A program made the translations under genes and the position numbers. This document shows, piece after piece, positions 9,992-19,455 of a stretch of 64,000 nucleotides of DNA. Every line of letters starts with the position of its first letter. Position 1 is the stretch's first letter. Source of the DNA: Scalesia atractyloides (Eukaryota; Streptophyta; Magnoliopsida; Asterales; Asteraceae); NCBI GenBank assembly GCA_947069175.1, contig CAMTDV010000003.1, positions 43,553,606 through 43,617,605 of the forward strand, read 5' to 3'. The notes beneath the pieces were generated by a model. That model worked only from the letters and a program-made list of their open reading frames with translations. It did no database searches and was not told the DNA's origin.

Positions 9992-12894
9992 CTATTGATG
10001 GAAATGGTTTTTAATTTCCAATCGATCTTTGGTCCTGAGGTTTCCTAAACATGTTTGGACTTTGTGACCTTTGGAAATTTTGGTTATGATACCTTGAATT
10101 TTGATGGTAATAATTTCTAAAGCCATTTTTATGAAAATTTCGACTACTAGGATTCTGATATAGAGTTTGATATTGACCTTGACTTCTGAAATTACTTGAT
10201 TGACCATAAAGTTATTCATTCTTGGTGAACTACTTCTAGGTCTTTCATATCTGCCTGATGTAGATTAAGGATGAAATCTTTGTTGATTTCTTTGAAAATG
10301 AGGAACTTGGTGAGCTCCTTTTTCAGCCTTATCTACACCAACAGCAACACTCTGTTGCTTGGTAGCAGATCTCTTTGGTGAGTTTGAAACCTTCTGCTCA
10401 CCATCACCAATTTTCTCTGGTGATTTTTCTCTCTTTCTCTCAGTCACTTGTGCTTCATGCTTTTTGTTAGGACAGCAACTACCTACATGTCCTTTGTTGT
10501 GACATTTGAAGCATGATCTTCTAGCCGAAGACTTCTTAATTGAAGTCTCTAGTTTAGATTCATCAGGTGACGATGATGATGATGATGCCTTTGAAGGATC
10601 TTGTTTAGTTTGCTCAATTTGAGATTTTTCTTTGCTTTTATTTTTAGCAAACTGCACATTTGACTCTCTTGTAATAACAATGGTCTCTTCTTTCATATCA
10701 CTCCCTTTGACAAAATCAATCTTTCTAACAAAAATTTGCTTTTGATTCTTAGGGTGTGTATTCTTTGTTTTCAAAACCGCTTCTATGTTATTATCCTTCT
10801 TGGCATTCTCAAAGACATCAACATTTCCTTATGTGCAACTACTAGGTGTAGTTGACACAAAGTCTGTAAGCTCTTCTTCCTCTGGCAAGAAAGAATAGTC
10901 ATGACCAAGAGGTGGTGGAACTTCATTGAAACCTTGAAGCCCACACTTGTCTGGTCATTACTCTTCTTCAAGCCATTCATCATGTGTTTCATAACAAAAG
11001 ATGAATCTCTGAATTGATTCAATTTCTTTTCAAGTTCACAAATTTTCAGTTGTGCTTCCGACAACTCTTTGCATTTTTCAGAAATCTCATTTGTTTTTGT
11101 CACTCATCGTATCATGAGCTAAGTCAATAATTTGAAGTTTTTCATTTAGTTTATAGGTTAAAATATTTATTTCTTCTTCATAACCTTTAATTTCTTAAAA
11201 TATAATGACTCATTTCCTTTTACGAAAAAGTTTGATTCTTTTACGTTCGAGAGTTCATCTACCAGACTTTGCTTTTGTTTTGTTAACCTGTCAACTTCAG
11301 TTTGCAGTTCACGACATTTTAAGCATATAGAACTACAAGAGTTAGAATGTACCTCTCCTGTTGATTTGCTTAGAACGGCCATGAAAGCAGCAAAATCAAC
11401 AGCCTTATCTGCAGCATTCTGTTCTACATCAGCTTTTTTAGCTACCGTCTCTCGCTCTACCTCAGCATCAACCTTCACTTCTTCAACATCAACTGGGGCT
11501 ATCTCAGCCATGAACGACTGTGTGGCATTGTTATCACCCTCCCGATGAAAATTCCAATCATAAGAACTTTCTCTAGCAGTAGAGATCAGGGCCTTTGATC
11601 CAGTGTTAGTTGACGCATTCCTGTTGCTTGAACCATGACCTAGAAAATCTTGAAAAGATGAGCTGGAACGAGATTTAGACTTAGGTCTTTGAGACTCTCT
11701 AGCAAAGTGTCTATAATTTTGACAATTGTAACACTTCACTTTACACTTGTCAAAACCCACATTCTTTCCAACGAACTTCCTTCTTGTCCTATTCATGAAT
11801 CTCTTCACTCTTCCAGAGATCATGGCCATCTGCCATTGTAAATACATCTCCTTTAGGTCATTAGGGTCAATCTGATCATAATATTCATCAAAAGTAGTAG
11901 GATAAGATATTCTTCCGTGTATGTAATTCTCATAGGAAGCAATGAAAGAAGCAAGCAAGGCCAGATGATCTTCAGCAGTCTTGACACTCAGAGGCATAGA
12001 CCTTGTATTGTTGTTATTATTGCTAGCTTGTTGTCTCTTTGGCCCTGACGATCCTCCTGAAGCAGCTACAAAACATTCCTCACCATCAGCATTTGTCACT
12101 CTCTGCTCATTTTCACATGGGAGAAACACAGTTGCAGAATCACTTGAAGCGTTGTTGGAAGATGAAGATGTAAGCCCTTTATAAATTCCCGAATCTTGAA
12201 CCTGATCATATCCAATTTCCTTCTTCTTCTTCTTCATGTTGAGCTCATAAGCTCTCAGTTTCCCAACAACCTCTTCCAAGTCTTTATCTTCATAGTCAGC
12301 TTCACCCTTTATCATCAGAGTATATATATCTCATTTGGCAGGTAAAGCATCAAGCAACCTATCGTTTATCTCAACATCTGTGTATCCCTCTGTCCATTTC
12401 TGACATTAGATGATAATATCTTGTGACAATATCTTCAAGGGGCTCATTTCTCATGCCTTTAAACACAGCAAATTGCTTCTTCAGCAAATCAACCTTGTTC
12501 TTCTTCACATCAGGACTACCCTCATATCTCTTCTCTAGAGTACCCACATCTCCTTCGAAGTAGTATAACTCTTGAATGTATGTTTGATGCCATCAGGTAA
12601 CGACATCTTTATAGCAGCTACGACCTTCTTCTCAGACTCATGCATTCTCTTCTCAGCCTCTGACATGTTCACATAGGCATTGACACGTTGTCTGCCTTCA
12701 AAGTCATGAGTTGTGTTAACGTACCCATCTTGAATACAGATCCACATCCGTGTGTCCTGATATTCAATGAATGACTGAAACCTATCCTTCCATGTAAGGT
12801 AATTCTCTACCCTCAACATCTTTGAAGGTTTATTAGTTGTGCATACCTCGTGCTCCATTCTCAACAATTCATTCAAGTTAGACATATTTGACAT
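9992..12894 (-). pseudogene. Copia-A gag (Sirevirus type), fragmented
   Basis: From the N-terminus, 12535-12894 starts MSNMSNLNELL and has YLTWKDRFQSFIEY and the acidic/Lys-rich part of UBN2-type copia gag. The 382-residue frame 11167-12315 has a first zinc knuckle, CYNCQNYRHFARES, in which the last Cys is now Ser. The frame then has a Val/Lys/Glu-rich part ending in a possible coiled coil. Frames 10783-11103, 10265-10774 and 9992-10219 continue it; 10265-10774 has a second knuckle (CFKCHNKGHVGSCC). A long gag with two knuckles is characteristic of Sireviruses. At least four frame breaks separate the pieces. Confidence 0.85.
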
Positions 12895-13657
12895 TTTTAC
12901 CGAACCGGCTTGTTAAAAACGCTAAAAATTTGTCTGAAATAGGTGATCACCAAATTATACCGTTAGACTCGTCTCGTCGATACGAATCCAATGATGTATA
13001 ATGTTCGATAATGATTTTTTTCCCCTAAAAATCACACTAGTCTAAACGTGCAGTTGGTTTGTCAAGATTTTCTATGGATCAAATTCTGTCTACGAAAACG
13101 TTTAACTCCAGTTACGTCAGCTGGTTAACTTTCCACCTTTGTGGGTACAACTCGGAACAATTCTGAATTCGAAACAGTAACTCGGATTAACAACCCGAGA
13201 TGGAATCTCGGAACAGTGATCCGGGATGCTAATCCGAGATGGTGATTCGGAACAGTAATCCGAGATGGTGATTCGGAACAGTGATTCGAGATGGTATCCG
13301 AGATGCACTGTTTCAATCCGAGATGCTCCCTTGTTTATCCGAGATGCTTCCCAAATTATTCGAATTACACTGTGTTTTTCCGAGATGCAATTCGAGATGA
13401 ATACCTATGATCTGAGATGCACTGTTCTGATCCGAGATGCAACTATTTTGATCCGAAATACAACTCTGACGATCCAAAATTCAAGCTTTCTGATCCGAGA
13501 TGCTTCTCTAATGACCCGAGATCCATGTTGTTTATCCGAAATAACAACATAAACCCTAGAACAGCCGTCAAAACTTCGAACCAGCCTTCAAAATCGTCCA
13601 AAACTACAGCTTTTTTCTACCGTAACGATTCCGAACCAAGCAAAACAAGAGCCGAAT
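12895..13657 (-). other. Copia-A untranslated leader with ATCCGAGATG array
   Basis: This lies between the primer site and the gag start and has no long reading frame. Positions 13180-13560 contain at least a dozen copies of (A)TCCGAGATG(C) and close variants (TTCGAGATG, TCTGAGATG), irregularly spaced by about 20-45 bases. On the RNA strand the word reads CATCTCGGAT. The leader of Copia-B (59920-60550) has an equivalent array of ATCCGGAATG/TCCGAAATG words. Confidence 0.8.
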
Positions 13658-13669
13658 GCTCTGATACCA
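13658..13669 (-). other. Copia-A primer-binding site (tRNA-iMet)
   Basis: The plus strand GCTCTGATACCA is the complement of TGGTATCAGAGC, the standard plant initiator-tRNA-Met primer site. It lies two bases from the LTR end at 13672. Confidence 0.92.
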
Positions 13670-13671
13670 AT

Positions 13672-13884
13672 TGTAGGTCCCCTAATCCGTATGGAACTTC
13701 ACAGAATCGTCTATCCAACCTAGAGTGCGGAATCCCCTAGATCAGATTTCATAGAAAACGAACAAGAACAACAGTCACTATAAACCCGATCTTTATTGAT
13801 TATCTATCACAATGATTACAATCAATCTAGACCACAAGAATTCTCTCTCAACTCTCTCTTATGTGATCAACTGAGCAACCTTAA
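13672..13884 (-). repeat. Copia-A 5' LTR, part 1 (before nested element)
   Basis: It starts TGTAGGTCCCC like the left LTR and matches it up to 'caaccttaa', where the Tekay-like element is inserted. The last five bases (CTTAA, 13880-13884) are the target duplication. Confidence 0.9.
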
Positions 13885-16572
13885 TGTGACATCCCGGTTT
13901 TTCGGATAACTTAAACGCAATACTTGTCGAATAAATTGTATGCTACGTATTAAATGTGTACGAGTTAGTGAATACGTAATGTGCGATTATGTGATTGTTT
14001 TAGTTATAAAATATTTATAGTAAATATGTAGACAAACCAAACCAAACCAACCCAAGTCCCTTTCGGCCGCGTGCAACCCAAACCGAACCAACCCAAACCA
14101 CTCTCGACCGAGAACAAGGATCAAACCCAAACCGCAACCCATTCCCTCATCTCTTTGCGCCTATATGTACTAACACATGCATGCCCCTTCAAAACACAAA
14201 ACCCTAGTGGAGAAAGAAGCCGACGGCAGCCCCTTGTTCACCTCCATTCGGTCGCGAGATCAGCCCAATTGTTCACTTCCTCGATCACAAACAGCCTACT
14301 TCATCATCATCTCTCGGTCGCAACTATCTTTGATCACCGGTTCCTCATCTCACTCACGGTTCGTTTACCTTATCATTAAGAGATTAGAATTTATCATATG
14401 TTACAAGATCATATTCGGATACATGTATTTTGATTTTGTTGTTTTCGGATTGTATGTTTGAATGAAAGGTTATGTTAGCCGATTTGTTAATAATGTTTGC
14501 AAGTGATGTTGTTCGAAATATGAAAATTATAGGCTGTGTTTGTTTATAAAAACTAGAGATGTTGATTAGGGTTTGCATGGATATGTTATATGTAGTGATC
14601 TATGATTAGAGAAATCAGTTCTTGATCGCCTAGGTTCATTATATCGACGGGTTATGCGAAATAGTGGTGATAGAATGCTGAAACAGTTTGCTGATTGATA
14701 GTTACAGCCGACTTCAACTGGCTGTAACTCGGTCATTAGTTGTCGAAAAACGGATTTTCTGATGTCTAGAACGTAGAGATTTGAATAACGAATCTAATGG
14801 CGCTGGATTCATATTTTTCTGAAGTCGTTTGATATATTTAAGTGGCCAAATAAGTTCAGTAACTAAAGCTGTGAAAATCCTGAAATTTTGTTAGTTGTTT
14901 ATCGAGTTGGATTTCATAATCAGTAGGGAGTCGAATCATGAAATTTTTACAGCAACTAGGTATGGAAATTTCCGGTCAACTCCAACTGGAATTTTGTTAA
15001 TTGGACGATCAGTGATTTTTAAATAAAGTCTTCCGTGGACTGCAGTCAGAAAGCGACGAATCTGACTGCAGCCTAGTATATTAATATTTATGGTTAATTG
15101 GTAAAGATTTAGGACTTGGAAAATTTATATAAATTTCTACAGTATAAATGTGACCTGCTGTAAAATAATTGTAATTTTTGGAACGTTGGAACTATTTTAT
15201 AAAAATCCTAGAAAACAGCTGAATTATGAGTATTAAGCTGAAATTTGATAACTTGTGATTGCGTGCACTAAAGTGTTGCATGGATTGGATTATGTTCATG
15301 ATAAATTGTTTTGATTACTATGATCACATGAGGATACTTGCATGCATGTTTGAGTGTTAGGTATGTTGTTTGTGTGTATCACTTTGTGCGTAAATTAAGT
15401 GTAGAATTTGTATTGGTGTGTTCACACACTGACTTGAAATCAATTGGTTTGTTAGGACGCAATTAGCGGTCCCATCCCTTACAACTTCTTTGCTACACTA
15501 ACCGAGCAACTAAAGGTGAGTTCACGGCCCCTAACTTTATCCGGTTTTTAAACAACAGGGGGAGAAACATGTATACACTCTTCAAACTCAATCTCTTTAC
15601 GTTATACGAAATTAACGTCACATAACTATTCGGTAACTAAGTTGATGTTAATGTAATGTTATGGTCACTAAGCAGCTATATCACTTAAGTCCTCGTCAAT
15701 CTCTCGGATCGTTAGTATTGGGTTTTAATAGCGGGGGAATTATAAGTAGTACTACTGGGCCCGACAAGCCCCATCCGAGCTAGTCGCGCTAGCCGACCGG
15801 GTATGGTCAACGGGTGAATAATTTGGCCTAACTTCGCCATGGTCAGTGATAGGCCTGGCAACACGGAGGCACAACAGTCAGCTTCGATCGCGAACTCTTA
15901 CGTGACATAACTTTAGGCTAGCTACCTATATATGTTAACATTGAACTTAATTACGAAACAACTATATTATCCCGGGTTAGGGATAATGGAAACAACATCA
16001 TTATTATTCCGGGTTGGAATAATGGAAACAACAACTTTATTATTCCGGGTTTGGAATAATGGAACCAACATCATTGTTATTCCGGGTTGGGAATAATGGA
16101 ACTAAATCGTTATCCCGGGTTAGGGATAACGGGGGAATCAAACTCATAACCTAACAAACGAATTTATGAAAACCTGTGAACTCACTCATCTTTAATGTTG
16201 ACACTTGTTTCTTTACATGTTTCTCAGGACGCTAGGAGCTCTAGGTGCACTCACATGCATTGAACAAGACATCTTTTATCGAGTCTCATTTACAAACATT
16301 GTTTTGGGTTTTTCATTTGTTTTGGCGTTTGTGTTGGCGCCCGTTTCACTACTTATTTTATGCTTCCGCTCAACCATAAAAACGAATGCTTCCGCTAAAC
16401 ATTGGTAACTAACTAAGACAATATAAAATCTACGATGAATGGTTAAACAAATGATTTTTGGAAAACGTATTATCAAATCATATAGAGTCGTTCGACGTAC
16501 CAGTGTTTCAGATTCTGGTTTGTTCACACGCCTCGCGGTAAAACTCCGCAAGTGGAAATTGAGGGTGTGACA
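13885..16572 (+). repeat. Tekay-like element 5' LTR
   Basis: It is 2,688 bp long, from TGTGACATCCCGG to GGGTGTGACA. It holds the palindrome array at 15966-16130. Short frames inside (14071-14461, 16205-16408) are repeated almost unchanged in the 3' LTR and have no known domain, so they are not treated as genes. Confidence 0.95.
15966..16130 (+). repeat. Five tandem palindromes with compensating changes (5' LTR)
   Basis: Five units sit at about 15966-15987, 16003-16023, 16039-16060, 16076-16097 and 16109-16130, spaced 33-37 bases. Each is an inverted repeat around CCGGGTT. The arms are TTATCCC/GGGATAA in units 1 and 5 and TTATTCC/GGAATAA in units 2-4. A C-to-T change in the left arm is matched by G-to-A in the right arm, and the outer A/T pair of unit 1 becomes G/C in unit 5. 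Spacers are 'ggaaacaacatca'-like. Confidence 0.85.
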
Positions 16573-16575
16573 GAT

Positions 16576-16588
16576 TGGTATCAGAGCC
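16576..16588 (+). other. Tekay-like element primer-binding site (tRNA-iMet)
   Basis: TGGTATCAGAGCC lies three bases after the 5' LTR end. It matches the complement of the initiator tRNA-Met 3' end. Confidence 0.95.
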
Positions 16589-16778
16589 ACTAGCTATAGA
16601 GAACCAGGTTTGCATTAGAAGTAGACCTAAACTATAGCTGAATACACGACACTAGACGTAGTTTGGCACCGAACTGTTATATCTTGTTATGCGATGTACC
16701 ACAACTGTGTTATGTAGATTATGACTTAATAATAAGAAATGAAAACAATTCGTAACTAACTACACGACCTAACAGGCA

Positions 16779-17444
16779 ATGTCATCATCATCATCGTCAT
16801 CATCATCCGACAAACTTACGCCACCAAGAGCGCCAGGAAAGGCACCTATGGTGGAACCCTTACCATCTTATGGCGTGGAAACACGCTTAGCTGCGAGGAA
16901 AAGGCTCGCTCTAGGGGAGGAGTCGTCATCACGCCCAATCATCGCTGTGCCGGTCAAACCGGTTAACCCTGTAGAAGTAGGAGATGACCTACTTAGAAAC
17001 ATGATACAGAAACAACAAGAACAATTGGAAAGAATGCAGGAAACCATCCTAGTACAAGGATGGATGATCCGACAACTGACAGGTAAAACCGACTCGCTCG
17101 AGGAAGAGCAACATACGAGTAAGATAGCTCGTAACACCTTAGCCAGAGATCTGCGTGCTGAGCAGATAAGAGCCGACTGGCTCGAGGAAAGAGTCCTGGA
17201 AAATAGTTGGAACATTCAAGAGCTACAGCAAAATCAAGCACCTGCACCAGCACCGGCCCCTCCAGTGCCGGTAGAGGAGGATCCGGAAGAGGATCCAGAG
17301 GAGGACCCTGAAGAGGACCCAGAAGAGGACCCAGAGGAGGATCCAGAGGAGGATCCGGAGGAGGACCCAGCTGTAGAAGCTGGAAATGCCGCGCAGGATG
17401 ACGGCAACGATAGTGATTTGGGGGATGGAGACGTAGACGACTGA
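16779..17444 (+). CDS. Additional ORF upstream of gag: coiled coil plus acidic EDPE repeats
   Basis: An intact 221-residue frame. It opens with a Ser run (2-10) and a Pro/basic stretch. Residues about 65-150 are Glu/Gln/Leu-rich with heptad-like spacing (QKQQEQLERMQETI, then LRAEQIRADWLEERVLE), suggesting a coiled coil. An Ala-Pro run follows, then eight EDPE units (about 166-198) and an acidic Asp/Gly tail. No zinc knuckle, protease or transmembrane segment is visible. It starts about 190 bases after the primer site and ends about 260 bases before the first gag ATG (17704). It may be the displaced N-terminal part of a gag or a separate accessory protein. I do not recognise a family. It is the only intact frame outside pol. 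Confidence 0.65.
   Translation: MSSSSSSSSSDKLTPPRAPGKAPMVEPLPSYGVETRLAARKRLALGEESSSRPIIAVPVKPVNPVEVGDDLLRNMIQKQQEQLERMQETILVQGWMIRQLTGKTDSLEEEQHTSKIARNTLARDLRAEQIRADWLEERVLENSWNIQELQQNQAPAPAPAPPVPVEEDPEEDPEEDPEEDPEEDPEEDPEEDPEEDPAVEAGNAAQDDGNDSDLGDGDVDD
17274..17371 (+). repeat. 12-bp minisatellite coding EDPE
   Basis: About eight copies of a 12-base unit (GAGGAYCCRGAR) in frame with the additional ORF. Synonymous differences between copies keep the EDPE reading. Confidence 0.85.
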
Positions 17445-17703
17445 CACGTCTCGCTTATTTTATTTACTTTCCTCCAGTCTATTTATTTTCCCACTTGTGT
17501 TTAAACTTGAGACTTTATAGTGAATTCATATGTTTGGTTGGCACTTTGTAAGACGTTGAAATTTCATTTAATCAAGTATTTCTTGTGACTATTTAATATA
17601 TTGAGTTGACATAACTTGATAATTATTAAAGTACGAAGTAGGATAACTATATTGGATATATAGACTTATCGGGGTGTGTTTATGTTGTTTTTCGAAGATC
17701 TAA

Positions 17704-18816
17704 ATGGCAACTGGACGACGTGGAAACCTTAACATGACGCTCGAAGAACTAGCTGCTATGATTCAAGAGCACGTGAACGCAGCTCTAGCGGGTGTTCAGA
17801 ACCAACCGGCATGTAACCATTATTAAATTTTCGTGTGAAAATCTAATAGTTGGGCTAGTAGAATTCCTCGCTGACTACCGGTTCTCTATCAGCAGGAGGG
17901 GGTTTTAACCCCTACAAGATGTTCCTCGACGCGAAACCAAGCAAATACTCGGGGCAGAAGGACCCATTGGACTGGTCCGCTGGATCGAAAAATCTGAATC
18001 AGTATTTGAAATGTGCAACTGTCTAGAGGCCAACAAGGTCAAGTACGCCGCCTCAACACTGGAAGATGGGGCACTAACTTGGTGGAATGCACAAGTCCAA
18101 ACGCGTGGACTTATTGCTGCAAATGCTATGGCCTGGGCCGAGTTAATGCCCTAATCAAAGAAGAGTACTGTCCGCGAGACAGAGTGCAACAGTTGGAGCA
18201 AACTTTATGGAACCACAAGATGGTGGGATCTGAAATAGAGGCATACACAGCAAAACATCATGACTTGGTATTTCTATGTCCCGATTTGGCCAACACTGTG
18301 GAGAAAAGACTCGAGTTCTATCTTGGGGGTCTGGTTCTGGAGATTCAGGGTATGGTAATGGCTAGTAACCCTGTAACTGAGCATCAAGCAATCCGATTGG
18401 CGCACAAACTCACCGATAAGGCGGTGGAACAAAAGAAGTTGCCGGCACGGGGTACAACTGAAGTTGCCCCTGATAACAAAAGAAAGTTTGAAGACTCGTC
18501 TGCTCGACAGTCTTCGTCATCCCAGCCGCAACAGGGGAACCAGAAACGGTTCAATCATTACAACAGCCACCGGGGTCACCAAAATCAGCCTGCCAACAAC
18601 AACAACAACAACCAGAACGCAAGCGGCTATGCAGGTCGAAAGCCGCAGTGCAACCGCTGTAATCTTCACCATAACGGCCCTTGTGCCGGAAATCGCTGCC
18701 AACGATGTGGCAAGATGGGACATGCGGCAAAGGATTGTCGTGGGGAAATCATGTCCCGACAGAACCAAAATCAACCCCAAGGCCCACAACAGGGTGTTAA
18801 CCGGGGATGCTATTAG
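17704..18816 (+). pseudogene. Tekay-like gag, frameshifted
   Basis: ATG at 17704 opens MATGRRGNLNMTLEELAAMI but stops at 17824-17826. Gag text resumes near 17900 (GGFNPYKMFLDAKPSKYSG), shifts frame near 17975, continues as RWIEKSESVFEMCNCLEANK and LTWWNAQV, and shifts again near 18148. The last frame (18013-18816) runs through EEYCPRD, EAYTAKHHDLVFLCPD, and zinc knuckles CNRCNLHHNGPC and CQRCGKMGHAAKDC. It stops with TAG at 18814-18816 inside a further knuckle (CYxCGSTAHFKRDC). GT near 17812 and AG near 17896 could mark an intron, which would remove the first stop only. Confidence 0.87.
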
Positions 18817-19455
18817 TGTGGTAGCACTGCCCACTTCAAAAGAGACTGCCCACAGCTGCGAAACACCAACAACAATGGTGGGAACAACCACAACCACAAT
18901 AACAACAACAACAACAATAACAACAACAACAATGGAAACGGTGGCACAGGAGGTGCCAAAGGTCGCGCATTTACATTGGGCCGCGGAGAGGCCAGAAACG
19001 ACTCGAACGTGGTCACCGGTAAGTTTCCCCTTAATGAACATTTTGCTCCTGTGCTTTTTGATACGGGTGCGGATAGGAGCTTTATATCTGAGTCTTTTAG
19101 GAAGAACCTAAATCTCACGCCTAAACCCTTAGAGACCCCTTATATCATAGAATTAGCCGATGGTAAATCTGTAAACGTGACCCATATAGTATCCGGCTGT
19201 CAACTCAAACTCGCGGGTCACACTTTTACCATTGATCTGATGACAACTACCCTGGGTAGTTTTGACGTGGTAGTCGGAATGGACTGGCTATCCGACGTCC
19301 GGGCTGAAGTCCTCTGCTTCGAAAAATCTATCCGTATTCCGCTCTCTAACGACGAAATCTTGACGGTACAAGGCGAGAAGGCAAGCGCCGTCACAAACAT
19401 CATCTCTTACATGCAGGCGCAAAAGTATCTTCGGAGAAAGAACTCCTTCGCTTAA
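18817..19455 (+). pseudogene. Tekay-like aspartic protease
   Basis: This follows the gag TAG in the same frame. An Asn-rich spacer from an (AAC)n tract (about 18896-18932) precedes the protease: VLFDTGADRSFIS with the DTGA catalytic site near 19060, then FDVVVGMDWLS. It ends at TAA 19453-19455, where related elements normally continue through to RT. The following bases remain in frame with pol, so only this stop separates them. Its role in the family is to cut the gag-pol polyprotein. Confidence 0.88.

Noticed and set aside
6544..12894. Pararetrovirus (caulimovirid) origin for the RT-bearing regions
   Set aside because: LTRs, primer sites, target duplications and integrase domains are all present, and no movement or coat protein was seen.
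13125..13740. Frames rich in SDPRC/IRDA repeats around the primer site
   Set aside because: Created by the ATCCGAGATG array; crosses the primer site and the LTR border.
14071..14461. Frames of about 100 codons in the Tekay LTR, repeated at 22804-23193
   Set aside because: They lie in LTR sequence, shift against each other by a one-base indel, and have no domain; LTR leader rather than genes.
18464..19118. Long overlapping frames on both strands with TTTT/VVVV or LLLL runs
   Set aside because: They are shadows of the (AAC)n-rich gag-protease spacer and of the real protease frame.
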